Below, one piece after another: positions 39,790-47,087 of a stretch of 64,000 nucleotides of DNA (position 1 is the first letter of the stretch; each line of letters begins with the position of its first letter). Source of the DNA: Bartonella sp. WD16.2 (GTDB taxonomy: Bacteria > Pseudomonadota > Alphaproteobacteria > Rhizobiales > Rhizobiaceae); assembly GCF_002022505.1 (NCBI RefSeq), contig NZ_CP019781.1, forward strand, positions 1,155,001 through 1,219,000. The letters run 5' to 3'. The notes beneath the pieces are model-generated. The model had not been told where the DNA came from and made no database searches. It was given only the letters and a program-made list of their open reading frames with translations. Made by a program: the position numbers and the translations under genes.

Positions 39790-40530
39790 ATGAATACTCT
39801 CATAACAATATCAGAACAGACTGTTGGGCAGGAAACTGTTCAAACGGTCAACGCACGTGAGTTGCATGTGTTTTTGGAAGTCGGTAAAAAGTTTGCGGAT
39901 TGGATTACTGAACGTATTAATCAATATGAATTCGTTGAAAACAGAGACTTTATAGTTTTTCCCGATTTTGGGAAAAACCCCCAAGGAGGCCGTCCTTCTA
40001 AGGATTACGCTATTACTTTAGACATGGCGAAAGAACTTGCCATGGTCGAACGTAATGAAAAAGGTAAGCAAGCTCGTCAGTATTTCATCGAATGCGAACG
40101 AAAAGCAAAACAGCCTTTAGACCTCGTAAGTGCTTTGCAGAATCCTCTTACAATTAGACAGCTTCTTTTAGAGAGCATTACACAATTGGAGGATTTAAGA
40201 ACTGAGGTTAAAACACTTAAACCAAAAGCAGAAGCACTTGAAAGTTTAAAACGCTCTGACGGTCTGTTTGCTTTATATGAAGCTGCAAAAATGTTAGATG
40301 TACGTCCCACAGATTTTACTAAGCACTTACAGTTTCATAAGTGGGCTTATCGTAACTTTCCGGGTGGGCCTTTGTTACCTTGTCAGGATAAAATCAATAG
40401 AGGATTAATGGATTGTGTAATCCACCCCATTCAAAAATCAGACGGAACAAAAATGAGCGTTTCCAGTGCAAAAATCACAGTCAAAGGATTGGCATGCCTA
40501 AGAGAACAATTCCATGGAGGTGTGCAATGA
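39790..40530 (+). CDS. Phage antirepressor (AntA/AntB N-terminal plus ANT/KilAC C-terminal domain)
   Basis: A 246-residue phage regulatory protein that typically counters a phage repressor. The N-terminal AntA/AntB domain is visible in VNARELHVFLEVGKKFADWI and EFVENRDFIVFPDF (about 17-60), with GGRPSKDYAITLDMAKELAMVERNEKGKQARQYFIECE. A coiled linker follows. The C-terminal ANT domain starts near KRSDGLFALYEAAKMLDVRPTDF and ends with KITVKGLACLREQF. The start at 39790 is supported by AAGGAG 7 bases upstream; the open frame extends earlier only by chance. The last four bases overlap the start of the next gene (ATGA), so the two are co-translated. Confidence 0.9.
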   Translation: MNTLITISEQTVGQETVQTVNARELHVFLEVGKKFADWITERINQYEFVENRDFIVFPDFGKNPQGGRPSKDYAITLDMAKELAMVERNEKGKQARQYFIECERKAKQPLDLVSALQNPLTIRQLLLESITQLEDLRTEVKTLKPKAEALESLKRSDGLFALYEAAKMLDVRPTDFTKHLQFHKWAYRNFPGGPLLPCQDKINRGLMDCVIHPIQKSDGTKMSVSSAKITVKGLACLREQFHGGVQ

Positions 40531-40802
40531 GTAGTAACAGTGTCGACTTTTTATGTGATTTATGGATGTCCTTTTTTCAGTTTATCAATGGTAAAAATGC
40601 TGAAGAAGACTGTATTGCTCTGCTTGAAATTATGGACGTAATAGAAAAAGCTTTAATTGCAAAGCTTCAAAAAGAAACTCCAGATACTCTCAAGATACTG
40701 GCAGTTCTTACAGGTTTTGGCAATTCAGAACTTCCCCGAACATTGGATCCTTTGTTGAAAGCTTATAGTCCATGTTCAGATGGAGTATCTTATCAGCTAT
40801 AA
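40527..40802 (+). CDS. Small prophage protein of unknown function, coupled to the antirepressor
   Basis: A 91-residue, mostly helical, acidic protein (MSSNSVDFLCDLWMSFF at the start) that I do not recognise. Its ATG overlaps the antirepressor stop codon, and GGAGGTG stands 5 bases before it, a strong ribosome binding site. Position and coupling suggest a phage regulatory or accessory role, but no motif supports a specific one. Confidence 0.65.
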   Translation: MSSNSVDFLCDLWMSFFQFINGKNAEEDCIALLEIMDVIEKALIAKLQKETPDTLKILAVLTGFGNSELPRTLDPLLKAYSPCSDGVSYQL

Positions 40803-40813
40803 AATAAACCACA

Positions 40814-40842
40814 CTCCCCTTCCTATCTTTAAAGATGGGGAG
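40814..40842. terminator. Inverted repeat, probable bidirectional terminator
   Basis: CTCCCC (40814-40819) pairs with GGGGAG (40837-40842), with an inner ATCTTT/AAAGAT stem. It lies between the convergent 91-residue phage gene and the antitoxin gene. The U-tract is weak, so termination is inferred from the position. Confidence 0.45.
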
Positions 40843-40861
40843 AGGATCTTTAAGCTTTTTC

Positions 40862-41164
40862 TCAAGATGTGTGTTCTTCATTTTGGGTTGGTGTTAGGCT
40901 AATTTGCAAATTTAAGGCACTCAAAACATTAAGAAAGGTTGAGAGTTTAGGATCACCTTTGTCGCTTAAAGAGCGATAAAGAGATTCTCGATTTAAACCT
41001 GTTTTGTTGGAAACGGTTGTCATTCCTTGTTTGCGCGCAATAATGCCCAATACATGTAAAACATAGCCACTATTTTGAGTTTCTAACGCATCTTGTAATA
41101 ATTCTTTAAAATCCTCAGGAGTTTTAAAATACTCGCTAGCATCAAAGGGTGTTATTTTCATCAT
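40862..41164 (-). CDS. Antitoxin of a RelE/HigB-like toxin-antitoxin pair (HTH, HI1420-type)
   Basis: A 100-residue helix-turn-helix protein of the 'putative addiction module antidote' group. Visible features are ITPFDASEYFKTPEDFKELLQDAL and the HTH region GMTTVSNKTGLNRESLYRSLSDKGDPKLSTFLNVLSALNLQI. It should neutralise the upstream-encoded toxin and repress the operon. The toxin gene lies upstream and its stop overlaps this start by about 20 bases, the toxin-first order known for this class. A start one codon later (41161) is equally possible. Confidence 0.88.
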   Translation of the reverse strand: MMKITPFDASEYFKTPEDFKELLQDALETQNSGYVLHVLGIIARKQGMTTVSNKTGLNRESLYRSLSDKGDPKLSTFLNVLSALNLQISLTPTQNEEHTS

Positions 41165-41450
41165 TGACCTCTTTTACTATTCGCAAGGCTTTTTCGATAT
41201 CCTTTTGTTGGGTAGATTTATCACCACCATTAAGGAGTAGAATAATTTCTTGCCCTTGTTTTATAAAATAAACCCGATAACCGGGACCATAATTTATTTT
41301 TAATTCTCCAATACCGTGGAAATATTTAGCATCACCAAAAAGACCATATTCAAGACGCAAAATACGTGCAGCAGTTTTCTTTTGTGCTTGTCTGTCTTTT
41401 AAGGAATTTAACCACTTAGTAAAATGCAGAGTTTTCTTAATAATAAACAT
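41142..41450 (-). CDS. RelE/ParE-superfamily toxin (phage Gp49-like addiction module killer)
   Basis: A 102-residue toxin. The family pattern is clear: HFTKWLNSLKDRQAQKKTAARILRLEYGLFGDAKYF, then GIGELKINYGPGYRVYFIKQG, then IILLLNGGDKSTQQKDIEKALRI. Members usually cleave mRNA or inhibit gyrase; for this subgroup the target is not established. The length is full and no frameshift is seen, so the pair may still be active although the prophage around it is decayed. Confidence 0.88.
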   Translation of the reverse strand: MFIIKKTLHFTKWLNSLKDRQAQKKTAARILRLEYGLFGDAKYFHGIGELKINYGPGYRVYFIKQGQEIILLLNGGDKSTQQKDIEKALRIVKEVNDENNTL

Positions 41451-41481
41451 ATGTAGTTTTTAAGCGACGTAAAAGATAATG

Positions 41482-41673
41482 TCAAACACAATCTTTTGTT
41501 CCAATGACAGCACATTTTCTTATTTCGTCAAATATGTTTTTTATGTATTTCCACTGAGGCAGTTTGGAGAGAGCGAGTGCAATTTGCCTTCTATGACACA
41601 TGCATACATTAGCTTCAAAACAAGTAATTGCAATGCGTTTTCTGTCTAAAAAAAGTTGATTGCGCTTGTCCAT
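41482..41673 (-). CDS. Possible small protein upstream of the toxin-antitoxin pair (uncertain)
   Basis: A 63-codon ATG frame on the same strand as the toxin gene and 31 bases upstream of it. It is rich in Cys, Arg and Ile and ends KCAVIGTKDCV. No ribosome binding site is visible and I do not recognise the sequence. It may be a relic of a larger gene or a chance frame. Confidence 0.25.
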   Translation of the reverse strand: MDKRNQLFLDRKRIAITCFEANVCMCHRRQIALALSKLPQWKYIKNIFDEIRKCAVIGTKDCV

Positions 41674-41871
41674 AATTTGCTTAGAACCAAACGAATGAAA
41701 TTATATCACAAAACAGTATTTACGCACTAATAATATTGACAATAAACTGTTTATTTTCAATAATTTATGCTGTTTTTTCTTTGGAAAAATGGACTATGTT
41801 ATGCTATAGTAAAAATAGCTTTTCATATCCGTATTTCATTTCAATTATTTTCCTTAGAAAAGATATAAAAC

Positions 41872-42302
41872 ATGCTTAATAAAGTAATTTTAATCGGCTA
41901 TTTGGGTACCGATCCAGAAAGCAGAACAATGCCTTCTGGAGTAGAAGTGGCAAATTTCCGTATAGGCACTTCTCAAAGTTATACAGATAAAACAACTTCT
42001 CAAAGAATAAATAAAACAGAGTGACATTCTATCGTTGTTTTAATCCCCATCTTGCAAAGGTTGCGCTGCAATATTTGAGTAAAGATTCCAAGGTTTACAT
42101 TGAAGGTTAATTACAGACGCGTAAATGGCAAGATAAAAATGGGCAAACACACTACACAACAGAAATTGTCTTGCCGCAATATAGGGGTGAATTGAAGATC
42201 CTTGATAGTGTTCAAAAGTCTGATCCTGACATGATTGTTCAAAAGCAAACAATGTCATGGGAGAGCGATGGTCGAGAGTCTGTTAGAAACAACTTTGAAT
42301 GA
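41872..42302 (+). pseudogene. ssb: Prophage single-stranded DNA-binding protein, disrupted
   Basis: The start [24 protein letters not shown] is an unmistakable SSB oligonucleotide-binding fold. The frame ends at residue 51 because a Trp codon in the expected WHSIVVF position reads TGA. A one-base frameshift follows at once, and then another stop (VYIEG-stop-LQTRKWQDKNGQTHYTTEIVL). The C-terminal part is replaced by SWESDGRESVRNNFE without the acidic DDDIPF tip. The gene is therefore dead. It was presumably a prophage-encoded SSB, separate from the chromosomal one. Confidence 0.85.
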
Positions 42303-42334
42303 CAGAATCCCATTTTAATTAGAAAAGTTAATTT

Positions 42335-42871
42335 ATGAAGAAACGGAAAAAAAGGGGAAGGCCTAGAATATCTGGTCAAATAAGAGAACCCAATGGACGT
42401 ATTTCACGTGCAAAAAAGCCTGATAAGTCTTCATATCAACAGACACTTGAAATGCGTGGCAAGCGTTATGGGGCGAGTATTCAAGATGCGAAAAACCCGC
42501 TTATGGGCACTTATGTAGGGCGGTTATATTTATTGGAAAAAAAGATTAATCAAGATCAGTATGATGCATCACAGCAGTATATTCAAGTGCGAAATGATTA
42601 TCGGTGTGCGAAAGGATTGCCGGGGACAGTCCATGACGATGTAGCTTCTAATCGCAATCAAGATGGCCTTGAGAAGTGGGTTGAAATAACAACTGATCGT
42701 TATGAAGCTGTGCGAGACGTTATTAGAGAAGCACAAGGATTATATCGTCAGTATAACCTTCACGCTGCGTTACAGTATATCGTTATAGAAGACCAACAAC
42801 TAGAACATCTTGTCAGTTCTCTATACATTGCTCTGAATGCTCTTCATAAGTTTTTTTCGCAAAAGCGTTAA
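42335..42871 (+). CDS. Prophage protein of unknown function, basic N-terminus
   Basis: A 178-residue protein with a highly basic Arg/Lys/Gly/Pro start (KKRKKRGRPRISGQIREPNGRISRAKKP), reminiscent of AT-hook or packaging-associated DNA-binding tails. A helical middle follows (KNPLMGTYVGRLYLLEKKINQDQYDASQQY). I cannot name a family. It lies between the ssb relic and a toxin-antitoxin pair and reads through without disruption, so it may still be made. A DNA-contacting phage role is only inferred from the charge. Confidence 0.6.
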   Translation: MKKRKKRGRPRISGQIREPNGRISRAKKPDKSSYQQTLEMRGKRYGASIQDAKNPLMGTYVGRLYLLEKKINQDQYDASQQYIQVRNDYRCAKGLPGTVHDDVASNRNQDGLEKWVEITTDRYEAVRDVIREAQGLYRQYNLHAALQYIVIEDQQLEHLVSSLYIALNALHKFFSQKR

Positions 42872-42976
42872 AATAAGATACACAAACTTTCGAAAAAAAA
42901 GACATGACGTAAAACGTTTTTCTGTACAATGCGTTATACTTGTATTACAATGAACACAAGAGGTGAGGAATATGCT

Positions 42977-43204
42977 ATGACAATATCTATTCGATTGCCA
43001 AGTGATCTTGAAACGCGTTTGAATAATTTAGCCCTTAAAACAGGACGTACAAAGTCTTTTTATTTGCGTGAGATTATTGAACAGGGAATAGAGGAAGCTG
43101 AGGATTATTATTTAGCTTCACAAGTAAGAGAACGTGTTCGAAAGGGAGATGCTACTTTTTATAGCTCTGAAGAGGTGAGGAAAGAGCTTGGCTTGGACGA
43201 TTAG
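42977..43204 (+). CDS. relB: RelB/DinJ-like ribbon-helix-helix antitoxin
   Basis: A 75-residue antitoxin with an N-terminal ribbon-helix-helix DNA-binding region (TISIRLPSDLETRLNNLALKTGRTKSFYLREIIEQGIEE) and a C-terminal toxin-binding tail (VRKGDATFYSSEEVRKELGLDD). The ATG at 42977 has GAGGAA 6 bases upstream and gives the usual length; the open frame extends 16 codons earlier without a good site. The toxin gene overlaps its end by 17 bases. It should autoregulate the operon together with the toxin. Confidence 0.9.
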   Translation: MTISIRLPSDLETRLNNLALKTGRTKSFYLREIIEQGIEEAEDYYLASQVRERVRKGDATFYSSEEVRKELGLDD

Positions 43205-43457
43205 ATATGAAAAAAAGGCTCTCAATTTTTTAAAAAAATGTGATAAAAAAGAAGCACGACGGATTGTTGATTTTTTAGATAAGCACATTGCTCTGCTTGA
43301 AGATGTGCGTGTAGTGGGTAAGCCTTTGAAAGGTCCATTATCAGGTTTGTGGAGATATCGTGTGGGAGATTACAGGATATTATGTGATCTCCACGATAAA
43401 GAGCTTTTGGTCTTGGTTTTGGCTGTGGGACATAGAAAAAATATATATAAAAACTAA
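43188..43457 (+). CDS. relE: RelE-family mRNA interferase toxin
   Basis: An 89-residue RelE-type toxin, predicted to cleave mRNA in the ribosomal A site. The start MAWTIRYEKKALNFLKKCDKKEARRIVDFL and the core GPLSGLWRYRVGDYRILCDLHDKELLVLVLAVGHRKNIYKN are classic. The conserved basic residues (Arg in WRYRVGDYRI, His-Arg-Lys in VGHRKNIY) are present. A TTG start is used, with AGGAAAG nearby, and it overlaps the antitoxin gene. The gene is intact inside a decayed prophage. Confidence 0.92.
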   Translation: MAWTIRYEKKALNFLKKCDKKEARRIVDFLDKHIALLEDVRVVGKPLKGPLSGLWRYRVGDYRILCDLHDKELLVLVLAVGHRKNIYKN

Positions 43458-43624
43458 AATAATCATTTGCGCTTAGAAAGTACCATATTTAGGTTGATTG
43501 AAATAAAAAATACCAGATTATGATTTTTTAGTTGACATGAGGGGAGAAATAGTATTTAATGACATTGCTGCGCCTAAAATTACAGAATTATGTGAATTTT
43601 TCTTGTTGTTAAAGTTTCTGAAAG

Positions 43625-43649
43625 CCCTGTGAATGCAGGGTTTTTTATT
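43625..43649 (+). terminator. Rho-independent terminator
   Basis: CCCTG (43625-43629) pairs with CAGGG (43636-43640), followed by TTTTTT. It lies 167 bases after the relBE operon on the same strand and probably ends that transcript or a relic upstream of it. Confidence 0.65.
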
Positions 43650-43697
43650 AAACAACTCAAATTTAGTCACTCCTATTTATTGACATACACTTATTAA

Positions 43698-43734
43698 CCT
43701 CACTCTTCTTTCCTCCTGAGAGTGAGGTTTTTTT
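43698..43734 (+). terminator. Rho-independent terminator
   Basis: A perfect 9-bp stem (CCTCACTCT at 43698-43706, AGAGTGAGG at 43719-43727) is followed by seven T residues. It is 29 bases before the next gene, so it insulates that gene from upstream transcription or could act as an attenuator. Confidence 0.75.
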
Positions 43735-43763
43735 ATATCTCAGTTTCTCCAAAGGAATAACCC

Positions 43764-44264
43764 ATGGAAAAAGTACAAGTGGTCATCACAAGACCTATGT
43801 GTGTTCTTGGTGATAACAAAGCAACCGTTCGTTTTGAGCCTTCCACAAAAAGTAACCCATTCGTTGAGGTTTCTTATCAGGTTTATGATCGTCTCAAACG
43901 CGCTGGTGCTGCTAAGCTTTATCAACAATGGCTATCACAAACCGTTAATGAAAAACCTAAACCTAATGAACAAGAGGTTTCTATACCAGAACCTGATGAA
44001 CAAGAGATCTCTGTAGATATCAGTACTCAAGAGGTTACACAGGTCGTTGAAGAAGTTGAACAAGCTGTTGATGAAAAACTAGAGCTTGGTAAGCAAGAGG
44101 TTTCTATACAAGAGTCTCATGAGCAAGAGGTCTCTACAGATGGAGATACTCAAGATACTGAACAGACTACTGAAGAAATTGAGCAAACGTCTATAAAAAC
44201 CGACAAACAATCTCCAAAAGCAAAAACTTCTAAATCCTCGACGCGTACGACTAAAAAGGCTTAA
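43764..44264 (+). CDS. Prophage protein with acidic Glu/Gln/Val-rich repeat tail
   Basis: A 166-residue protein. The first 55 residues (VVITRPMCVLGDNKATVRFEP, EVSYQVYDRLKRAGAAKLY) look folded. The rest is acidic low-complexity sequence with repeated EQEVSI/QEVST units, ending in a Lys/Ser/Thr-rich tail (SPKAKTSKSSTRTTKKA). AAGGA lies about 8 bases before the ATG. The family is not recognised; its position before tail genes suggests a structural or scaffolding phage protein. The repeat tail could change length by slippage. Confidence 0.6.
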   Translation: MEKVQVVITRPMCVLGDNKATVRFEPSTKSNPFVEVSYQVYDRLKRAGAAKLYQQWLSQTVNEKPKPNEQEVSIPEPDEQEISVDISTQEVTQVVEEVEQAVDEKLELGKQEVSIQESHEQEVSTDGDTQDTEQTTEEIEQTSIKTDKQSPKAKTSKSSTRTTKKA

Positions 44265-44267
44265 ACT

Positions 44268-45291
44268 GTGAAGTCAAATAGCCATGCAAAGCAAGTTGAA
44301 CGCTTTGCTGAAACTGTTAAAAATTATATCACGCGCTTAACAAGCATTTTAGCAGAGCCAAATACTGAAGTACGGCAAGCTTTTGACAGTTTCTTAGCAA
44401 AATTGCGTGATGATTTAAATAACACGACCACAGAAGGCGATGCGATTGAAATGCTTGCACAGCATATTATCATGCTTCCTGTGTTTAAAGTGTTGTTTGA
44501 AGAATATCAGTTTACTCGTGAAAATCCTGTGTCACGTGCTATACAACGTGTGCTTGATGCGCTTAAGAAAGCTAACTTTGAGCAAGAATCTAAAGATCTT
44601 GAAAGCTTTTACGCTGGTGTAAAATTACGGGCCAGTGGACTTACCGATCCACAAGAAAAGCAAAACTTGATTTTAGAGATTTACGAAAAATTTTTCCGTT
44701 ATGCATTTCCACGCACTGCTCAAAAACTGGGTATTGTCTACACTCCTATTGAGGTTGTAGATTTTATTATTCACTCAGTCGATGAAGTATTACAAACTGA
44801 ATTTGGCAAAACACTTGGTTCACCTGGTGTTAAGATTATGGACCCGTTTACGGGAACGGGAACTTTTATCACACGACTTTTACAATCTGGACTGATTAAA
44901 AAAGAGGAGATGGAATATAAGTTCCGTCATGAGATTTATGCCAATGAAATAGTACCATTAGCATACTATATCGCGGGTATTAATATTGAAGCCACATATC
45001 ATAGCATTATGGGTGGAGATTATGTGCCATTTGAGGGGCTTTGTTTAACCGATACATTCCAGCTTTATGAGCAGGGAAAAGATCAGATGAGTGATTTGAA
45101 TAAAGCAAAACAGTAAATGTCAGTCACGTCAGGAAAAACAAGATATTTGTGTCATTATTAGCAATCCTGCTTACCCCTTAGAATTGTTTCAACGGGTGAT
45201 TACTGTAAGTTTAGAAACAATGAAAATTGTTCATAATCTTCCAAAATTGGAAATGAGAGAAGTCAAAGATACTCAAAAAACTCTACACTAA
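44268..45291 (+). pseudogene. N6-adenine DNA methyltransferase (restriction-modification type), truncated and fused
   Basis: The first 282 residues contain an Eco57I/type ISP-like methyltransferase region: TAQKLGIVYTPIEVVDFIIHSVDEVL, and motif I as KIMDPFTGTGTFITRLLQSG, then YANEIVPLAYYIAGINIEATY. After a stop at 45114 the sequence continues in another frame as DICVIISNPAYPLELFQRVITVSLETMK. The catalytic NPPY motif has become NPAY and is joined directly to a distant C-terminal piece. Frameshift, internal deletion and motif damage make it inactive. The helicase/nuclease parts of such enzymes are absent. Confidence 0.78.
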
Positions 45292-45304
45292 AAAGGATTA
45301 GGTT

Positions 45305-45892
45305 TTGGGGTTAAAGATCCATGCCAAGTGGTATCTGCAACAGGCAGAAAATACTTTTACGAGTCTTCAAGCTCCACGTCTTCATTGGGCTTTGCGTAAT
45401 GCTATTAACACTACGGCAAAGCAGGTTGAGCGTTTTGCAGAAAAGAAAGTTGCAGAGGATGCTTCAATTCCACCAAAGCGTGTTAAGAAAGGTGTCTACA
45501 TTAGCGGTAAAGCCACAGCTAAATTTCTTGAAGCGGATATCATTGGTTCAGCTTCTCTACTCCCTCTTAAGATTTTTAAGACAAGGGAAACGAAACGTGG
45601 CGTGATTTATAAAATCTTCGGCAAAAGAGAAGTCATGCCCCATGGTTTTATCCGAGGAGGGAAATTTCCAGAGCGTGTCGATTTAAAAATGGGCGGACAT
45701 GTCTTTATGAGAACAAGTGGAGATAAGTTCCCCATTGCAAAACAAGACGGTACCTCGATTGCTTACGTCATGTCTAAACCAAAGGTCTCAAGTTCTATTG
45801 AACACCATGCCCGTGAGAGACTAACCAAAAATATACAGAGCCAAATTGCTCGGCAAGAATATATGGTTAATCAAAAGGTCCCACGCTCTTAA
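45305..45892 (+). CDS. Phage minor tail protein Z-like
   Basis: A 195-residue protein of the prophage minor tail protein Z (GPZ) type, used in tail completion. It shows the basic KQVERFAEKKVAEDASIPPKRVKKGVYISGKATAKFLEADIIGSASLLPL segment and the later RGVIYKIFGKREVMPHGFI and KMGGHVFMRT stretches. A TTG start at 45305 with AAGGA 7 bases upstream fits. It is intact, but the other tail, capsid and lysis genes are missing, so no particle can be made from this locus. Nearby downstream sequence (about 45893-46030) contains short unassigned relic frames. Confidence 0.75.
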   Translation: MGLKIHAKWYLQQAENTFTSLQAPRLHWALRNAINTTAKQVERFAEKKVAEDASIPPKRVKKGVYISGKATAKFLEADIIGSASLLPLKIFKTRETKRGVIYKIFGKREVMPHGFIRGGKFPERVDLKMGGHVFMRTSGDKFPIAKQDGTSIAYVMSKPKVSSSIEHHARERLTKNIQSQIARQEYMVNQKVPRS

Positions 45893-46133
45893 ACCATACC
45901 AATTACATACAAAGCATATGATGATGATTTTAATGTTTCAAACCAAATTATCGGAAGAAAAGTTTTTAAAAGGTACTTTCCAGTGGGGTAGGTGTGTTGC
46001 GGGGCAATCAAGCGCAACATATCGCTAGCGACAGAATTTTCAAATAACTGTACATTGTACACATAACCTATTGATAAATAACAATTTATATGCGTGCATT
46101 GTACAATGTTTCTATTTTATAACGGGATAGTCT

Positions 46134-46430
46134 CTAAGCCATTTGTTTAAATTTATCTATTTTAGCAAATTCGTCAGCTTTTTCAGTTTGTAGTACATTA
46201 ACATCGTAAGCAGCTTGCATGTTAAGCCAGAACTCAGCTGTGGTATCAAAAAAATAGGCCAATCTTAGCGCTGTATCAGGAGTTATAGGGCTATTTTCAG
46301 CAACAATACGCTCTATCCGGGTACGTGGAACATTCAATGCTTTAGCAAGAGCATAAGCAGAAAGGGCATATTCTTTTAAATATTCTTCCCGTAGAATTTC
46401 TCCGGGATGGATCGCTATGTAATTTTTCAT
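46134..46430 (-). CDS. higA: HigA-type antitoxin (XRE family)
   Basis: A 98-residue helix-turn-helix antitoxin. The signature HPGEILREEYLKEYALSAYALAKALNVPRTRIERIVAENSPITPDTALRLAYFFDTTAEFWLNMQAAYD covers nearly all of it and is typical of HigA/VapI. It lies 16 bases after the HigB gene, giving the toxin-first order of higBA operons. It should bind the operator upstream of higB and repress the pair. Confidence 0.93.
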   Translation of the reverse strand: MKNYIAIHPGEILREEYLKEYALSAYALAKALNVPRTRIERIVAENSPITPDTALRLAYFFDTTAEFWLNMQAAYDVNVLQTEKADEFAKIDKFKQMA

Positions 46431-46446
46431 CTCAAACTCCTACGAA

Positions 46447-46728
46447 TCAATGATAATCTACAATTTCAACTTTATAAGCACCGTTAAAATGCCACTCAAA
46501 ACAAATACGAAATTGGTCGTTGATACGGATAGAATATTGACCACGGCGATTACCTTTCAATGCTTCTAAGCGATTTCCCGGAGGGCTACGTAGATCTTTA
46601 AGATTAACTGCTTTATCGAGCATAAATAATTTTCTTTGAACTATACGCATCAAAGCCACTGGAAAACCTTTCGGTAGCTTACCTTCCATAAGGTCTTTAC
46701 ATCGCTTATCTGCAAAGGTTTCAATCAT
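46447..46728 (-). CDS. higB: HigB-type ribosome-dependent mRNA interferase toxin
   Basis: A 93-residue RelE-fold toxin. The core is KLFMLDKAVNLKDLRSPPGNRLEALKGNRRGQYSIRINDQFRICFEWHFNGAYKVEIVDYH, which matches HigB throughout. The start at 46728 (MIETFADK) gives the standard length; the frame is open for 11 more codons upstream (to 46761) but has no better ribosome binding site. The operon appears intact, the third such pair in this prophage remnant. Confidence 0.9.
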   Translation of the reverse strand: MIETFADKRCKDLMEGKLPKGFPVALMRIVQRKLFMLDKAVNLKDLRSPPGNRLEALKGNRRGQYSIRINDQFRICFEWHFNGAYKVEIVDYH

Positions 46729-46754
46729 CAGGTCACTTTCATTCATTAATTTAC

Positions 46755-46771
46755 GTATCATTACATGATAC
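46755..46771 (-). promoter_or_regulatory. Inverted repeat upstream of higBA, candidate operator
   Basis: GTATCA-TTACA-TGATAC is a perfect 6-bp inverted repeat with a 5-base spacer just upstream of the higB start. Toxin-antitoxin operons are repressed by their antitoxin through such palindromes. Binding by HigA is inferred. Confidence 0.5.
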
Positions 46772-46821
46772 TAATTTAAAAGAAAAAATCAATAATAAAA
46801 AATATTCAATCACGGTAAAAC

Positions 46822-47070
46822 ATGAATAAAAAGAATAGAGAAGGATTGTCAGCTCGAGCGTTTGCAAAGAAGATGGGCGTTTATCCTAATGCAGTTGTTT
46901 CTCGTTTTAAGATGGGGAAATTTAATGACGCACTTTATGATGACGGTTCTATCAATGAAGAATTAGCCACAGCTCTATGGAATGAGAATCCCACCAAGCG
47001 AGCCTATGTTGTGGGCGATGATGGAAAAGTCTCGCACAAAGACAAAGCAGTCCTCTATAGAAGGAGCTAA
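46822..47070 (+). CDS. Small prophage protein resembling terminase small subunit (Nu1-like HTH)
   Basis: An 82-residue protein with an N-terminal helix-turn-helix-like start (REGLSARAFAKKMGVYPNAVVSRFKMGKF), followed by DGSINEELATALWNENPTKR. This resembles the DNA-binding N-terminus of Nu1-type packaging proteins, where a similar 'SARxFAK' helix reads cos DNA. No large terminase subunit follows. Instead the prophage sequence ends about 20 bases later at the truncated end of autotransporter copy B. It is likely a fragment of a former packaging operon. Confidence 0.5.
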   Translation: MNKKNREGLSARAFAKKMGVYPNAVVSRFKMGKFNDALYDDGSINEELATALWNENPTKRAYVVGDDGKVSHKDKAVLYRRS

Positions 47071-47087
47071 TGAATACGAGATAAAAC

